From NCBI GenBank assembly GCA_902489215.1, contig CABTZE010000012.1:1-23581 (forward strand): a stretch of 23,581 bases of DNA, read 5' to 3'. Source of the stretch: an uncultured Brevibacterium sp. (GTDB lineage Bacteria > Actinomycetota > Actinomycetes > Actinomycetales > Brevibacteriaceae). This document shows, one piece after another, positions 5,771 through 13,543 of the stretch. A model generated the notes under the pieces. That model was not told the DNA's origin. It saw only the letters and a list, made by a program, of their open reading frames with translations, and searched no databases. Numbering within the stretch: position 1 is the stretch's first letter; each line of letters starts with the position of its first letter. The translations under genes and the position numbers were made by a program.

Positions 5771-8644
5771 TTAGGCGTCGGGCACCAGGTTCACGAGCTT
5801 GGGCGCCTTGACGATCACGCGGCGCAGACCCGCACCGGCCAGTGCCCGCTGGGCTCCCGGCGATTCGATCGCGAGCTTCTCAAGTTCCTCTTCCGTGATG
5901 TCCACAGGGACTTCGAGCCGGTCGCGGACTTTGCCCTTGACCTGCACGACTGCAGTCACGGTTTCGGCCTTCAGATAGCGTTCGTCAGCCTCCGGGAAGG
6001 CGCGGTAGGCCAGGGTTTCTTCGTACCCCAGACGCTCCCACAGTTCTTCCGCAATGTGCGGTGCCAGCGGGCCGGTCATCTGCACGAGAGCCTCTACGGC
6101 CTCCCGAGGTGCCGTCCCCGCCTTGGTCAGGTGGTTGGTGAGAACAATGAGCTTCGCCACCGCGGTGTTGAAGTGCATGTTCTCCATGTCTTCCGTGACA
6201 CCGGCAATCGCCGTGTGCATGGCGCGCAGGGTCTCTTCGTCCGGGGCGTCATCGGTGACCAGCAGCTCACCGGAGTCTTCATCAACAACCAGACGCCACA
6301 AACGCTGCAGGAAGCGCTGCGAGCCGACCACCGCGCGGGTCTCCCACGGCCGAGACATGACCAGCGGGCCCATCGACATTTCGTAGACCCGGAAGGTGTC
6401 CGCGCCGAAGGCGGCGTACATTTCATCCGGTGTGACGACGTTCTTGAGCGATTTGCCCATCTTGCCGTATTCGCGGTTCACTTCTTCGCCGTTGTACCAG
6501 TAGGTGGTATCACCGGCGTCGTCCGTGCGCTCTTCGACTTCTGCGGCCGGCACGTAGACCCCGCGGGAATCCGTGTAGGCATAGGCCTGGATGTAGCCCT
6601 GGTTCACCAGGCGGTGGAAGGGCTCAGACGAGGAAATGTGGCCCAGGTCGAACAGCACCTTGTGCCAGAAGCGGGCATAGAGCAGGTGCAGAACAGCGTG
6701 TTCGACACCCCCGACGTACAGACCCGCCCCGCCGGCGGGGCGCTCGGCCGTAGGTCCAAGCCAGTAGGCCTCGTTGCGCGGGTCGACCAGAACGCTGTCG
6801 TTCTTCGGGTCCGCGTAGCGCAGCTGATACCAGGACGATCCGGCCCAGTTGGGCATCGTGTTGGTTTCCCGGCGGTACTGCTTGGGGCCATCGCCGAGGT
6901 CGAGGGTGACATTGACCCATTCTTCTTTGCGGCCCAGCGGCGGTTCCGGTTCAGAAGCAGCGTCATCCGCGTCGAAGGTGCGCGGCGAGAAGTCGTCCAT
7001 TTCCGGCAGGTCGACCGGCAGCTGGTCTTCCGGAAGCGCGTGCGGGATGCCGTCTTCGTCGTACACGATGGGGAAAGGCTCGCCCCAGTAGCGCTGGCGG
7101 GAGAACAGCCAGTCGCGCAGACGATACTGCGTGGTCTCTTCGGCCAGGCCCTGGCCCGCCAGCCATTCGACGACGGTGGCCTTTGCGGCTTCGACTTCCA
7201 TGCCGTCAAGGTCGATGTCGGCGTTGGCGGAGTTGATCTTCTCGCCTTCACCCTGATAGGCCGAGTCTTCGTCGTGGTCGGCATCCGGCTGAACCGTGCG
7301 GATGTAGGGCAGGTCGAACACCTTCGCGAAGTCCCAGTCGCGAGGGTCTTCAGCGGGAACACCCATGACGGCGCCCGTACCGTAGCCCATGAGCACGTAG
7401 TCGGCAATGAAGACGGGGATGCGCTTCCCTGTTGCCGGGTTCGTCGAATAGGTGCCGGTGAACACACCGGTCTTGTTCTTGTCCTGCTGGCGTTCTACGG
7501 GGGTGCGTCCAGCCGCCCAGCGCTGGTATTCCTCTACTGCGGCAGAAGGAGTGTCCTTGCCGCCCTTCCAGCTGTCGGGGGTGTCGGCGGGCCACTGCTC
7601 GGCAGTGTAGGACTCGACGAGCGGGTGCTCCGGTGACAGAACGAGGAACGTGCCGCCGAACAGCGTGTCGGCGCGGGTCGTGTAGACCTCAATACGCTCC
7701 AGGCCCTCGGTCTGCGGTTCGTAGCGCAGGAAGGCACCCGTCGAACGGCCGATCCAGTTGCGCTGCATGGCCTTGATGGCGTCCGGCCAGTCGACCTTGT
7801 CAAGGTCGTCAGCCAGGCGGTCGGCATAGGCGGTGATGCGCATGTTCCACTGCCGCAGGCTGCGGGTGTACACCGGGAAGTTTCCACGTTCTGACAGGCC
7901 TTCAGCCGTGACCTCTTCGTTGGCAAGAACTGTTCCCAGACCCGGGCACCAGTTGACCGGGGATTCCGAAACATAGGCCAGGCGGTAGCCCTGCAGCACG
8001 TCTTCGCGCTCGGCTGCGCTGAGCTCGGCCCACGGACCGCGGCCGGTGTCGCGCCCCTGCTCAAACTGAGAGACCAGTTCCGAGATCGGGCGAGCGGCAC
8101 CTCGTCCGCCCTCAGCTTCTGGGTCGTACCAGGAATTGAAGATCTGCAGGAAGATCCACTGCGTCCATTTGACGAACTCCGGGTCCGTCGTGGCAAAAGA
8201 ACGGCGCGGGTCGTGCGCCAGGCCCATGCGGAACAGCTGCTTCTGCATGTTGGCGATGGCAGCGTCCGTCGTCACACGCGGGTGCTGACCCGTCTGCAGT
8301 GCGTACTGTTCGGCCGGCAGACCGAAGGCGTCATAGCCCAGCGCGTGCATGACGTTCTTGCCGCGCATGCGCAGGAAGCGGCCGTAGGTGTCAGTCGACA
8401 CGTAGCCCAGCGGGTGGCCCACGTGCAGGCCAGCACCAGACGGGTACGGGAACATGTCCATGATGTAGACCGGTTCGCGGTCTTCAGCCGAAAACCCGTT
8501 GATCGGCTCGGCGAGATCACCCGTGGGGTTGGGAGCGGCGAAGGTCTGCTGCTCCTGCCACCGACGCTGCCACTTCTGTTCGATCTTTTCGGCAAGAGCC
8601 GCGTCGTATCGAAAAGAGGCGGGCTTGGGCGACGTAGACGTCAT
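5771..8644 (-). CDS. leuS: Leucyl-tRNA synthetase
   Basis: The 957-residue class I synthetase charges tRNA-Leu with leucine. The HIGH-type motif is HVGHP (74-78) after MDMFPYPSGAGL. The CP1 editing insertion follows, with TTRADTLFGGTFLVLSPEHPLV and GYGTGAVMGVPAEDPRDWDFA. The KMSKS-type motif is KMGKS (728-732), and the C-terminal anticodon-binding and tRNA-contacting domains end the protein. In the editing pocket the sequence reads E-D-P-R-D where many bacterial enzymes have H-D-x-R-D; the last Asp is kept, so editing is probably intact. I chose ATG 8644 because GGAAGGA lies 5 bases upstream and the protein then starts MTSTSPKPASFRYD, close to the usual N-terminus; an ATG 16 codons earlier lacks such support. 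It is divergent from the acyl-CoA synthetase gene. Confidence 0.97.
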   Translation of the reverse strand: MTSTSPKPASFRYDAALAEKIEQKWQRRWQEQQTFAAPNPTGDLAEPINGFSAEDREPVYIMDMFPYPSGAGLHVGHPLGYVSTDTYGRFLRMRGKNVMHALGYDAFGLPAEQYALQTGQHPRVTTDAAIANMQKQLFRMGLAHDPRRSFATTDPEFVKWTQWIFLQIFNSWYDPEAEGGRGAARPISELVSQFEQGRDTGRGPWAELSAAEREDVLQGYRLAYVSESPVNWCPGLGTVLANEEVTAEGLSERGNFPVYTRSLRQWNMRITAYADRLADDLDKVDWPDAIKAMQRNWIGRSTGAFLRYEPQTEGLERIEVYTTRADTLFGGTFLVLSPEHPLVESYTAEQWPADTPDSWKGGKDTPSAAVEEYQRWAAGRTPVERQQDKNKTGVFTGTYSTNPATGKRIPVFIADYVLMGYGTGAVMGVPAEDPRDWDFAKVFDLPYIRTVQPDADHDEDSAYQGEGEKINSANADIDLDGMEVEAAKATVVEWLAGQGLAEETTQYRLRDWLFSRQRYWGEPFPIVYDEDGIPHALPEDQLPVDLPEMDDFSPRTFDADDAASEPEPPLGRKEEWVNVTLDLGDGPKQYRRETNTMPNWAGSSWYQLRYADPKNDSVLVDPRNEAYWLGPTAERPAGGAGLYVGGVEHAVLHLLYARFWHKVLFDLGHISSSEPFHRLVNQGYIQAYAYTDSRGVYVPAAEVEERTDDAGDTTYWYNGEEVNREYGKMGKSLKNVVTPDEMYAAFGADTFRVYEMSMGPLVMSRPWETRAVVGSQRFLQRLWRLVVDEDSGELLVTDDAPDEETLRAMHTAIAGVTEDMENMHFNTAVAKLIVLTNHLTKAGTAPREAVEALVQMTGPLAPHIAEELWERLGYEETLAYRAFPEADERYLKAETVTAVVQVKGKVRDRLEVPVDITEEELEKLAIESPGAQRALAGAGLRRVIVKAPKLVNLVPDA

Positions 8645-8681
8645 CGGGGTCCTTCCAGGTGAACACGGTGGGTCGCGGCTA

Positions 8682-8687
8682 ATTCTA
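8682..8687 (-). promoter_or_regulatory. Candidate -10 element for leuS
   Basis: TAGAAT on the minus strand lies 37 bases upstream of the leuS ATG, leaving about 30 bases of leader. No good -35 hexamer is visible at 16-18 bases, so the call rests on the -10 match and its place in the divergent gap. Confidence 0.35.
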
Positions 8688-8747
8688 TGCACAGGCGCAA
8701 GCGAACGCTCAGCGTGTCCGAAAGGTGCACAGGCGCCGGATCACCAA

Positions 8748-8753
8748 TACGAT
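8748..8753 (+). promoter_or_regulatory. Candidate -10 element for the acyl-CoA synthetase gene
   Basis: TACGAT lies 26 bases before the ATG at 8780, which would give a leader of about 20 bases containing the AAGGAG ribosome binding site. A matching -35 element is not evident. The rest of the 135-base divergent gap shows nothing else clear. Confidence 0.3.
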
Positions 8754-8779
8754 GGCAGTAACAATTCGAAGGAGATTGC

Positions 8780-10582
8780 ATGACGCTGATGATGCCGATG
8801 TCGTCGACCCCGCTCGAGTTCGAGCTTGACACCGTGTCGACCATCCCCGACGCCCTGATCGCACGAGTGGACATCGACCCCCAAGCGCATCTGCTCAGCC
8901 GTCTTGAGAGCGGACGCGAAGAAGAAGTGAGCGCCCGCGAATTCCTGTCCGACATCCTGGCGCGCGCAAAAGGACTCATGAAGCGCGGCGTCGGTCCAGG
9001 CGTGCGCGTGGGCATCTTCGGGCCCACCAGCTACGACTGGACCGTCATGGACTTCGCCATCAGCTTCGCCGGCGGCATTTCGGTCCCCTTCTACGACACG
9101 TCAAGCCGTGACCAGGTCGCGTGGATCCTCGAAGACGCCGGCGTCACGATCGCCGCTGCACAAGACGAGGAATACGCCCAGCGCCTGCGCGAAGCCGCAG
9201 CCGGTGACATCGAGCTCGTCGTATGGGACAACGGCTGCACCGAGCTCATCGCCGAAGGCCGGTCGGTCAGCGACGACGAACTCGCACAGCACCGCTCCGC
9301 AGTCCAGCAGGCCGACGTCGCCACGATCATCTACACCTCCGGCACCACCGGCAAGTCGCGCGGCTGCGAACTCACCCACGCCAACTTCGTGCAGACAGTG
9401 CAGGCAGCCCGCGCCCACGTTCCGGAGGTCTTCTACACCGGAGCGCGCTGCCTGCTGTTCCTGCCCACGGCACACGTCTTCGCCCGCTTCATTCAGACGG
9501 CGTGCATCATCCAGGGCGTCGTGCTGGCTCACGAGGCCGACCTGAGCAAGCTCACCGATTCGCTGGGCCTGTTCCGCCCCACGTTCATCCTGGGCGTGCC
9601 CCGCGTCTTCGAAAAGGTGTTCAACGCCGCTCTGCAGAACGCCGAGTCCTCCGGCAAGGGCAAGATCTTCAGCGCTGCGGAAAAAGTCGCCGTCGCCTAC
9701 TCGGAAGCCAAATCCAAGGGCAAAGTCCCGCTGGGGCTGAAGCTGCAGCACGCAGTTTTCGACAAGCTGGTCTACAGCAAGCTGCGCAACATCCTCGGCG
9801 GTCAGGCCGCACACGCCGTTTCCGGCGGAGGCCCGCTGGGCACCCGTTTGGGCCACTTCTACGCGGGAGTCGGAATCGATGTCCTGGAAGGCTACGGGCT
9901 GACGGAGACCACCGCACCGATCAGTGTGAACACACCGGGACGCAGCCGTATCGGCACGGTCGGCACTCCCCTGCCGGGCTGTTCCGTCGCACTGGCCCCC
10001 GACGGCGAAATCCTCGCCAAGGGTGTCTGTGTGTTCAAGAACTACCTGCACAACGACGAAGCCACCAAGAACAGCTTCGTCGACGGCTGGTTCCGCACCG
10101 GAGACATGGGCTCGATTGACGAAGACGGCTTCATCACCATCACCGGCCGCAAAAAGGAGCTCATCGTCACCGCTGGCGGCAAGAACGTCGCCCCGGCACC
10201 CTTGGAAGACATCATCAGGCGCCACCCCGTCGTCGGTCAGCCGGTCGTCATCGGCGAAGGACAGAAGTTCGTTTCTGCGCTCATCTTCCTCGATTCTGAA
10301 ATGCTTCCCGGTTGGCTCGAAAGCAAGGGCCTGCCGAACATGAGCCTTGAGGAAGCGGCCAAGCACGAACGCGTACAGGAGGCAGTCCAGCGGGTTATCG
10401 ACCGGGCAAACAAGACGGTTTCCCGCGCGGAGTCGATTCGCTCCTTCCGCATTCTGCCTGTCGAACTGACCGTAGAGAACGGCTATCTGTCGGCCAAGCA
10501 GTCGGTCAAGCGCCACCTGGTCACACGCGACTTCGCCGAGGCCATTGACGACATCTACGCACAGCACAAACCAGCCGAATGA
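8780..10582 (+). CDS. fadD: Long-chain fatty-acid-CoA ligase (AMP-forming)
   Basis: The 600-residue adenylate-forming enzyme activates fatty acids to acyl-CoA through an acyl-AMP intermediate. The phosphate-binding loop is TIIYTSGTTGKSRG (182-195). The adenine motif is EGYGLTETTAP (370-380), the ribose-binding Asp is in GWFRTGD (436-442), and the hinge is GRKKEL (456-461) followed by the catalytic-lysine region VTAGGKNVAP. The size and the long lid segment rich in Lys/Ser (about 295-315) fit the eukaryote-like long-chain synthetases common in actinobacteria (FadD15 type), rather than medium-chain or peptide-synthetase relatives. The start at 8780 has AAGGAG 5 bases upstream; an internal ATG (8801) is less well placed. 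It stands alone, divergent from leuS, and whether it feeds beta-oxidation or lipid synthesis cannot be told from context. Confidence 0.9.
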   Translation: MTLMMPMSSTPLEFELDTVSTIPDALIARVDIDPQAHLLSRLESGREEEVSAREFLSDILARAKGLMKRGVGPGVRVGIFGPTSYDWTVMDFAISFAGGISVPFYDTSSRDQVAWILEDAGVTIAAAQDEEYAQRLREAAAGDIELVVWDNGCTELIAEGRSVSDDELAQHRSAVQQADVATIIYTSGTTGKSRGCELTHANFVQTVQAARAHVPEVFYTGARCLLFLPTAHVFARFIQTACIIQGVVLAHEADLSKLTDSLGLFRPTFILGVPRVFEKVFNAALQNAESSGKGKIFSAAEKVAVAYSEAKSKGKVPLGLKLQHAVFDKLVYSKLRNILGGQAAHAVSGGGPLGTRLGHFYAGVGIDVLEGYGLTETTAPISVNTPGRSRIGTVGTPLPGCSVALAPDGEILAKGVCVFKNYLHNDEATKNSFVDGWFRTGDMGSIDEDGFITITGRKKELIVTAGGKNVAPAPLEDIIRRHPVVGQPVVIGEGQKFVSALIFLDSEMLPGWLESKGLPNMSLEEAAKHERVQEAVQRVIDRANKTVSRAESIRSFRILPVELTVENGYLSAKQSVKRHLVTRDFAEAIDDIYAQHKPAE

Positions 10583-10590
10583 TCATCTGA

Positions 10591-10620
10591 GATCACGCGG
10601 CAAGACGCCCGCTTCTGATC
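10591..10620 (+). terminator. Weak imperfect hairpin after the acyl-CoA synthetase gene
   Basis: GATCA (10591-10595) pairs with TGATC (10616-10620), and inside it GCGG pairs with CCGC with mismatches between. It begins 8 bases after the gene end but has no T-run, so termination here is only possible. Confidence 0.25.
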
Positions 10621-10656
10621 CATGAACAGACGCCCCATGAACCCTGTGAATTCTCT

Positions 10657-10662
10657 TAAGAT
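10657..10662 (+). promoter_or_regulatory. Candidate -10 element placing the ppk2 start at the transcript 5' end
   Basis: TAAGAT ends 6 bases before the ppk2 ATG at 10669, so transcription would begin at or next to the ATG. No Shine-Dalgarno sequence lies between. Leaderless mRNAs are common in actinobacteria. No convincing -35 is visible. Confidence 0.4.
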
Positions 10663-10668
10663 TGAACT

Positions 10669-11775
10669 ATGAACGCTCAGAACAAAGACCCGCGCAAGCC
10701 CTCCACCACTCCCGTGCAGAAACCGGAAGGCGCCACCGCGAAGCCGGCCGCCAAAAAGCCCGCACCAGCAGCCGCAGACAAGCCCGACACCTCGGCGGCT
10801 GACAAGACGCAGTCGACCGACACGGCACAGGCCGCAAAGTCTGACGCTGATGCCAAGTTCGAACTCACACCCCAGGGTGTCCCGGACTTCGCCAACGAAA
10901 TCGACTCCATTCACTCGCTGCGCAACAGCCTGGACAAGCGCAAGGGCCCGAAGTCGGACGCGTGGAAGATCAACTACCCGTACGACGAAAAGCTCGGCCG
11001 CAAGGAATACGAGCGGACCAAGCGCGCCCTGCAGATCGAACTGCTGAAGCTGCAGACCTGGATTAAGGAAAGCGGCCAGAAGCTCGTCATCATCTTCGAA
11101 GGCCGCGACGCAGCAGGCAAGGGCGGAACCATCAAGCGGTTCATGGAGCACCTCAACCCGCGCGGTGCCCGCGTCGTCGCCCTGGAAAAGCCAACTGAGC
11201 GCGAAAAGACCCAGTGGTACTTCCAGCGCTACGTCTACCACCTGCCGGCAGCCGGCGAAATGGTGCTGTTCGACCGCTCCTGGTACAACCGCGCCGGTGT
11301 CGAGCGCGTCATGGGCTACTGCACGCCGGAAGAGTATCTCGAGTTCACCCGCTCGGCCCCGCAGTTCGAGAACATGCTCGTCAACTCCGGAATCCACCTG
11401 GTCAAGTTCTGGTTCTCCGTCGGCCGCGAAGAACAGCTGCACCGCTTCGCATCGCGCAGCAACGACCCGGTTCGCCAGTGGAAGCTCTCCCCGACCGACC
11501 TCGCCAGCCTCGACAAGTGGGACTCCTACACCGAGGCCAAGGAAGCCATGTTCTTCTATACCGACACCGCGGCAGCCCCGTGGACGGTTGTGAAGTCGAA
11601 CGACAAGAAGCGCGCCCGCCTCGAGGCGATTCGCCACGTTCTCAACCAGTTTGACTACCCTGGCAAGGACGAAGAGATCGCACCCGCACCCGACCCGCTC
11701 ATCCTCGGGTCCCGCTTCGACATCTACGACTCGGGTGAAACTCCCGGCGTGCGGTTCGACACCCTCGAAATCTGA
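10669..11775 (+). CDS. ppk2: Polyphosphate kinase 2
   Basis: The 368-residue protein belongs to the PPK2 family, which moves phosphate between polyphosphate and nucleoside diphosphates (making ATP or GTP, or the reverse). The Walker A loop is GRDAAGKGG (145-153), the Walker B/catalytic segment is FDRSWYNRAGVE (201-212) and the lid is RSNDPVRQWKLS (263-274). A single-domain layout with these motifs fits the class I enzymes that phosphorylate diphosphates, although substrate class cannot be proven from motifs. The first 60 residues are an unusual Lys/Ala/Pro/Ser-rich, probably disordered tail (for example KPAAKKPAPAAA) not needed for the fold. The gene ends 10 bases before the YihY-family gene, so the two are probably one operon. 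The ATG lacks a clear ribosome binding site and may be leaderless. Confidence 0.93.
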   Translation: MNAQNKDPRKPSTTPVQKPEGATAKPAAKKPAPAAADKPDTSAADKTQSTDTAQAAKSDADAKFELTPQGVPDFANEIDSIHSLRNSLDKRKGPKSDAWKINYPYDEKLGRKEYERTKRALQIELLKLQTWIKESGQKLVIIFEGRDAAGKGGTIKRFMEHLNPRGARVVALEKPTEREKTQWYFQRYVYHLPAAGEMVLFDRSWYNRAGVERVMGYCTPEEYLEFTRSAPQFENMLVNSGIHLVKFWFSVGREEQLHRFASRSNDPVRQWKLSPTDLASLDKWDSYTEAKEAMFFYTDTAAAPWTVVKSNDKKRARLEAIRHVLNQFDYPGKDEEIAPAPDPLILGSRFDIYDSGETPGVRFDTLEI

Positions 11776-11785
11776 TTAGGAACCT

Positions 11786-12823
11786 ATGACTCAGCTTCTG
11801 ACGGACAAGAAAAGCGAAGACGAATATTCGGTCCCGCTGACGGCCCGTCCGGCCATCGCCCACCTCATTCGGGCGATGAGCCGTTTCGGAGCCCGTTTGG
11901 GCAACCAGTTCGGCGCTGCGATCACGTACTTCCTCGTGCTCGCCATGATCCCGATCCTCATGTTCGCCTTCTCCGCACTCGGGTTCTTCCTCGATGTTGT
12001 CCGTCCGGAACTGGTCGACACCGTCAACGACTACATCGAAAGCTCGCTTGGCTCCAGTGATGAAATGGCCGCGATGCTGACGAACTTCATCTCCAACTGG
12101 AAGGCCGTCGGCATCGTCGGTATTCTCTCGGCGCTCTACACCGCCCAGGGATTCATCGGCAACCTCAAAGACGCGATCCGCTCGCAGCTGGCTGCCGACA
12201 TGGACGAGATTCCCAAGCAGTCGTTCCCCGTTCGCGTCATCACGAACATCGGAACGCTCATCGGAATCCTCATCCTCACGGGACTGACGATCGCCGGCAC
12301 CGTGATCGGCACCGGCCTGCAGTCGTTCATCGCCGAACTGTTCCAGCTGCCCGGCTGGGCGGCACCGGTGCTCAACATCGTCACGATCCTGCTGACGCTG
12401 GGCCTGGGCTGGGTGCTGTTCATGTTCATCTTCTGGTCGATCCCGGCTAAGCCGCTGCCGAAGAACACGCTCATGCTCGGCTCCCTGTTCGGTGCAATCG
12501 CCCTGACGCTTCTGCTCAACCTGGCGACCGTGCTCATTTCGATGTTCTCCGGTTCGCCCACCGCGGCACTGTTCGGACCGGTCATCGCGATCATGCTCTC
12601 GATGAACCTGTTCGCCCGCATCATCCTGGTGGTCGCAGCCTGGATGGGAACCACCGCTGAAGCTCCCGTCTTCGGCCGCGTCAGCGAAGACCCGCAGGCA
12701 GTTGCCGAACGTGAAAACGTCGAACCGCCATCAGCGACCGCCCACCTGGGCGCACTGGTCGTCGGAACCGGCATCGTGGCAGCAACCATCCTGGGGCTCA
12801 AGCGCTACGAAGAGAAGCACTGA
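11786..12823 (+). CDS. YihY/BrkB family inner-membrane protein
   Basis: This 345-residue integral membrane protein carries the family signature in its first helix, FGAAITYFLVLAMIPILMFAF (42-62), where a small-residue patch and Y precede an x-P-I-L segment. Further helices lie at about 107-123, 153-175, 194-218, 229-252 and 258-286. A hydrophobic segment near the end (319-338) followed by KRYEEKH is an extra C-terminal helix beyond the usual six. The family was once annotated as ribonuclease BN by mistake; its true function is unknown. The start has AGGAA 5 bases upstream, 10 bases after ppk2. The stop codon overlaps the apparent CTG start of the DNA glycosylase gene, and a strong hairpin follows 17 bases later. 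Confidence 0.88.
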   Translation: MTQLLTDKKSEDEYSVPLTARPAIAHLIRAMSRFGARLGNQFGAAITYFLVLAMIPILMFAFSALGFFLDVVRPELVDTVNDYIESSLGSSDEMAAMLTNFISNWKAVGIVGILSALYTAQGFIGNLKDAIRSQLAADMDEIPKQSFPVRVITNIGTLIGILILTGLTIAGTVIGTGLQSFIAELFQLPGWAAPVLNIVTILLTLGLGWVLFMFIFWSIPAKPLPKNTLMLGSLFGAIALTLLLNLATVLISMFSGSPTAALFGPVIAIMLSMNLFARIILVVAAWMGTTAEAPVFGRVSEDPQAVAERENVEPPSATAHLGALVVGTGIVAATILGLKRYEEKH

Positions 12824-13503
12824 TCAACTCGTACGGACCCAGGGCGGAGGAAGGCTTCTTCCTCCGCCCTGCCCTTTCCCTGGCACCAGATCTTCTGGGC
12901 CGAGTTCTCATCAACACGAGCGCAGAAGGCACCGTTGCACTGCGCATCACCGAGGTCGAAGCCTACGTCGGCAGTGCTGATCCCGGTTCTCACGCCTTTC
13001 GCGGCAGAACCCAGCGCAATGCAACCATGTTCCGCTCCGGTGGGCACCTGTACTGCTATTTCATCTACGGAATGCACTTCTCGATCAACATCGTGGCCGA
13101 CCGCGCGGGATGCGGAACGGGAGTGCTCATCCGCTCCGGCGAAATCCTCGAAGGCGCAGACCTCGCCGGGCAGCGGCGCATGGCGCGCAGAACCACACCC
13201 GTCGCCCACCGGCTCCTGGCTTGCGGCCCCGGCAATCTCGCACAGGCTCTCGGAGCTGACCGAAGCGACGACGGAGCGGACCTTCTCAATCCCGGCCCGT
13301 GGCACCTGCGCATGGGAATCGACCCACCCGACCGGCGCCTCGTAAGACACGGCCCCCGCGTGGGAGTCGGCGGTGAAGGCGGCGACCCGGATGTGTTCCC
13401 GTGGCGCTTCTGGCTCGAAGGCGACCCGACGGTTTCACAATTCCGTGCCGGTCGTGACATTCCCCCTGCGAGCCGCTGGGCGATAGGGCCAAGCCCCCAG
13501 TAG
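12820..13503 (+). CDS. DNA-3-methyladenine glycosylase (AAG/MPG family), non-canonical start
   Basis: The frame matches the AAG family, which removes alkylated purines such as 3-methyladenine to start base-excision repair. By alignment in my head to human AAG, the catalytic Glu125 corresponds to Glu47 in TEVEAYVG, Tyr127 to Tyr49, His136 to His58 (DPGSHAFRGRTQRN follows), and the intercalating Tyr162 to Tyr83 in YFIYGM. Upstream, the conserved FFLRPALSLAPDLLG (13-27) lies before the first in-frame ATG (13027), so that ATG cannot be the true start. No ATG, GTG or TTG exists in frame between the catalytic region and the end of the YihY gene. The best candidate is CTG at 12820, overlapping the YihY stop as CTGA, with AAGAGAAG just before it; this gives 227 residues and a normal-length N-terminus. 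A sequencing error is the alternative. The stop overlaps the -10 element of gapB. Confidence 0.75.
   Translation: MINSYGPRAEEGFFLRPALSLAPDLLGRVLINTSAEGTVALRITEVEAYVGSADPGSHAFRGRTQRNATMFRSGGHLYCYFIYGMHFSINIVADRAGCGTGVLIRSGEILEGADLAGQRRMARRTTPVAHRLLACGPGNLAQALGADRSDDGADLLNPGPWHLRMGIDPPDRRLVRHGPRVGVGGEGGDPDVFPWRFWLEGDPTVSQFRAGRDIPPASRWAIGPSPQ
12841..12870 (+). terminator. 13-base perfect hairpin inside the first codons of the DNA glycosylase gene
   Basis: AGGGCGGAGGAAG (12841-12853) and CTTCCTCCGCCCT (12858-12870) pair perfectly around a GCTT loop, 17 bases after the YihY stop codon. Its stability and place suggest termination or attenuation of the ppk2-yihY transcript, but the following bases (GCCCTTTCCC) are not a T-run. 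The left arm contains a buried GGAGGAAGG sequence like a ribosome binding site. Confidence 0.55.
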
Positions 13504-13506
13504 AAT
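13501..13506 (+). promoter_or_regulatory. Candidate -10 element for gapB-glpK
   Basis: TAGAAT overlaps the TAG stop of the glycosylase gene and lies 37 bases before the GTG start of gapB, giving a leader of about 30 bases that carries AAGGAAGGA. No good -35 hexamer is seen. Confidence 0.4.
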
Positions 13507-13543
13507 GAGGGGCGATCATCAGCCAAAGGAAGGAACCCCCAGG

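Noticed and set aside
5720..7636. 638-codon open frame on the plus strand opposite leuS.
   Set aside because: It runs antisense to a clear leuS gene with all synthetase motifs; its Val/Arg/His-rich product has no recognisable domain. Long antisense frames are expected in GC-rich genes.
9101..10567. 488-codon open frame on the minus strand opposite the acyl-CoA synthetase.
   Set aside because: It is the same kind of antisense shadow; the plus-strand gene has all adenylate-forming motifs and a ribosome binding site.
13027..13503. Short DNA glycosylase starting at ATG 13027.
   Set aside because: This would remove the catalytic Glu and the conserved N-terminal FF...LLG segment, so the start must lie upstream.
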